Shown piece by piece: positions 61,798 to 64,000 of a stretch of 64,000 nucleotides of DNA. The notes under the pieces are model-generated. The model made no database searches. It was not told the DNA's origin and saw only the letters and a list, made by a program, of their open reading frames with translations. This stretch comes from Euglena gracilis (taxonomy: Eukaryota > Euglenida > Euglenophyceae > Euglenales), in NCBI GenBank assembly GCA_039621445.1, contig CP154956.1, forward strand, positions 43,652,615-43,716,614, written 5' to 3'. Positions within the stretch are counted from its first letter, which is position 1, and every line of letters begins with the position of its first letter. The position numbers and the translations under genes were made by a program.

Positions 61798-63368
61798 TGC
61801 CAAATTTTTATCGGAGGTGCTACCTTTCGTCATCCCAGGCCTTTGAAGAAGAGATCAATGGGATACTCCGCACCATTGGCACTCATGCCAACCCATTGCC
61901 TGATCGGATTGCCGCTGTCACCGAGTTTTTATACAAGGCCAGAGACTTCAGGTTTTCCTTGTGGTGGGCTGCGAATTTGGTTGGGGTTCCAAAGAGTTTC
62001 AGCCTGACCACCATTCCTAAATGAAATTTCTGTCTTACGCAGACATCGTCATCAGATCTGACATCTGATCTGACAGACAGATATCAGATCTGACGCAGAA
62101 AATCGTCGGAGAATGCTGTTCATACTGTGTGGAAACGCTCGGAAGCGCATTCAATGTGTCGAAACGAGTACCTGTAGGGATTCCGCTCCGTAGGCTCAAC
62201 AGCATCGCCGAGCCTCTATGGCGAGCGGTGCAGGACATGGTTGCCCTGTCGGCGGATGCCCTGGAGGCGGCCCTGAAGGTGATGCAGGCCATCATTCTGC
62301 AGACGGCGGCGTGCGAGGCGGAGATTGCCCTCGAGAGAGGTGTGGCGTATGGTGGGGCAGTCGATCCAGAAATTATTTTTTTTGCTGCCGTTGAGTGGGA
62401 TGAGCTTGGGTGCTGTCCTCTGTTGCATCTCGTTTTGTTTCCATGAAGAAGCCTCCCTAACCAAGGACACAAGTGTGCTTGTCTGTGTGCACGTACGTGA
62501 CAGGTGTGGGTGCATTGTGAAATTAAGTATTGGTGGGATGAATATTCAAGTGTCACAAGCCACTGATACTGTCCGCCCCCCTGCAAGAGTTCTTCGACCT
62601 GCTGAGGCACATGGAGTACACCGAGCGCCGTCGAGCTCTGATGCCGCTGTCCACCCTGTGCGTCCTCTCGAGGCGGGGCAAACTGGGGGCAAGCATAGCG
62701 GTCTGTGGTGTCCACCGTTGCATCGGTCTGTGGTGTCCACCGTTGCATCTCCCTGCTATGCCATGAAAAGCCAACAAATGTCTCTCATGTCGTTTCGATA
62801 TCATATTTTTTTTGGCTCAAGTCCTGGAACCCCGTCGATGAATTTTAATTCATGTTTAGCCATTCACAGAGCAGCTGGTTGGCAGCACATGTTTCCCTCC
62901 TGTTGAAAAGTTGGACACATTGTACAAAAATTGGTCGAAAATAGGTTACTGAGACGAAAATTAGGGAACCCAGCTCATACGTTGGATCAAAATTTTTTTT
63001 GCATTAATTGCTGACCTTTGTGCCTTTTGTGGCCGTAATTCTTTCCGTCTGGTTCAAGTGTGGCCGTACGCAGACCCGCAACGTTGGGGGGGGGCAGCCT
63101 TTTTTAGCCAGCAGCCTTTTTCAGCCAGCCCAAATTCTCCAACCTCGGGGTTGGATCCACCCCACTTTGTCCCCCCCCCCCCAGGCAGTCAGGAGAGTCA
63201 CTGAGACGCCAAGTGCCACATTTGGGTGGACATTGTGCCGGTGAAACGCCCCCGCTCTTCTCCACAGAAGGATATGATTGGGATGCTGCTGGCAATGGGC
63301 CGCCTGCAGGAGGCGGTGGAGCACCGGCACGTCATCTTCGACCTCATCTCCCATTACCTCACCAGCAG
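61798..63368 (+). CDS. Four consecutive exons of an unknown helical protein
   Basis: Exons 61798-61979, 62099-62339, 62588-62700 and 63268-63368. Acceptors: TTTCAG, ACGCAG, TGCAAG, CCACAG. Donors: TTG|GTTGGG, AGAG|GTGTGG, GCG|GTCTGT, AGCAG|GTGTGG. Phases agree at every junction (0, 1, 0), and the reading is continuous: ...FEEEINGILRTIGTHANPLP, DRIAAVTEFLYKARDFRFSL; then RAVQDMVALSADALEAALKV; then FFDLLRHMEYTERRRALMPL; then KDMIGMLLAMGRLQEAVEHR. The protein is mostly alpha-helical with no motif I recognise. The first exon starts in phase 1, so more exons lie upstream, and the last donor implies more downstream. Confidence 0.7.
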
Positions 63369-64000
63369 GTGTGGCCCCAACGGTCACCACAACGCGTTCA
63401 TATGAAGGATGCTCATCAGGTTTCACTGAACCTCCATCTGACCGGGTGAACCAGATGGGGGTCGTCGACACCCAATCTGTGACGTCCAGACCCCCCCCAC
63501 CATCCACCTCCCGGTGGGCAGCCTAGACCCCCCCCTGGGCTGAAAAGATTGGCTAACGTGTGCTGTGAGCACCTTTTATTTTTTTTTTTGGATTTGGAGG
63601 GCAGAATAACTGGTCAGCTGTTCAGGCTGGGAGTCTGGCCCTCCCCCCCTTTGGAACGGGTGGTGTCGCACCCGCACCCACCTGCTGTTTTGGTAATCTC
63701 TGGCTCCGTTGCTCATTGGGGCTCGCTTTTATTTAGGTTGCAGTCACTGCCACAGGAGGCTGCAAAGGTGGACAAAAACCTCCTGTTTTTGACCATTTTA
63801 ACCATTTTCCTCCAAAGTTAAACCTTGATCAGCTTCCCATCAATGGACATCAAGTTCTATTGTTTGCCAAATTCAAGCAGCAGGGGTGTGTTTTTTTTAA
63901 ACATTTCAGCAGTGTGTTTGATTGTGCTTGAGCAGGTGTCCACTTGTCGGGTCTTGATTACAACTTGTATTTTTGACTACAAAATCAAAAAAAAATTGTA
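63369..64000. other. Sequence downstream of the last recognised exon
   Basis: No further exon of the helical protein could be identified to the end of the window; C-runs and T-runs present. Confidence 0.4.

Overview
This window looks like nuclear DNA of a repeat-rich unicellular eukaryote (protist or alga). The signs are short GT-AG spliceosomal introns, a fragment of a eukaryotic EF-1alpha gene with introns, Ty3/gypsy chromovirus and non-LTR retroelements, a Tc1/mariner remnant, hAT-like short elements, tRNA-derived repeats, and very many G/C homopolymer-bounded short repeats. I cannot name the lineage from sequence alone.

Layout. 1-1389: SINE-like and G-run repeats ending in a ~50-bp GC-rich tandem repeat. 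1390-18226: a complete, very large (16,837 bp) Ty3/gypsy chromovirus with two apparently identical 309-bp LTRs, a 5-bp target duplication, a tandemly repeated tRNA-iMet primer site, a disrupted gag, an intact protease-RT-RNaseH-integrase-chromodomain pol, and downstream of pol a large unrecognised module (a 1458-aa ORF plus a 382-codon zinc-cluster ORF in the -1 frame). 18227-19985: flanking repeat and a broken EF-1alpha copy. 19985-22205: a ~79-bp satellite interrupted by a 412-bp hAT-like element. 22205-34545: SINE/tRNA-like sequence, microsatellites, several decayed copies of one non-LTR retrotransposon, and a second, diverged and truncated member of the same Ty3 family (minus strand, 30559-33021). 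34545-41210: inverted-terminal C-run elements, including a 3.7-kb unit enclosing a palindromic 19-bp satellite. 41210-64000: mostly non-coding and repetitive, with transposon remnants (pogo-like, Tc1/mariner, hAT-like) and a few likely host exons: a RING-H2 protein (55.4 kb), a two-exon membrane protein (58.1-59.8 kb), and a four-exon helical protein of unknown function (61.8-63.4 kb).

How it works together. The only system that looks recently active is the giant Ty3 element. Its architecture suggests recoding at two junctions: a UAG codon followed by an 8-nt spacer and a perfect 8-bp hairpin between the second Gag zinc knuckle and pol, and an A AAG GGT slip site followed by a hairpin between ORF3 and ORF4. 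It also carries a repeated primer-binding module that contains the complement of the primer site. Almost everything else is decayed or non-autonomous repeat, and host genes are sparse.
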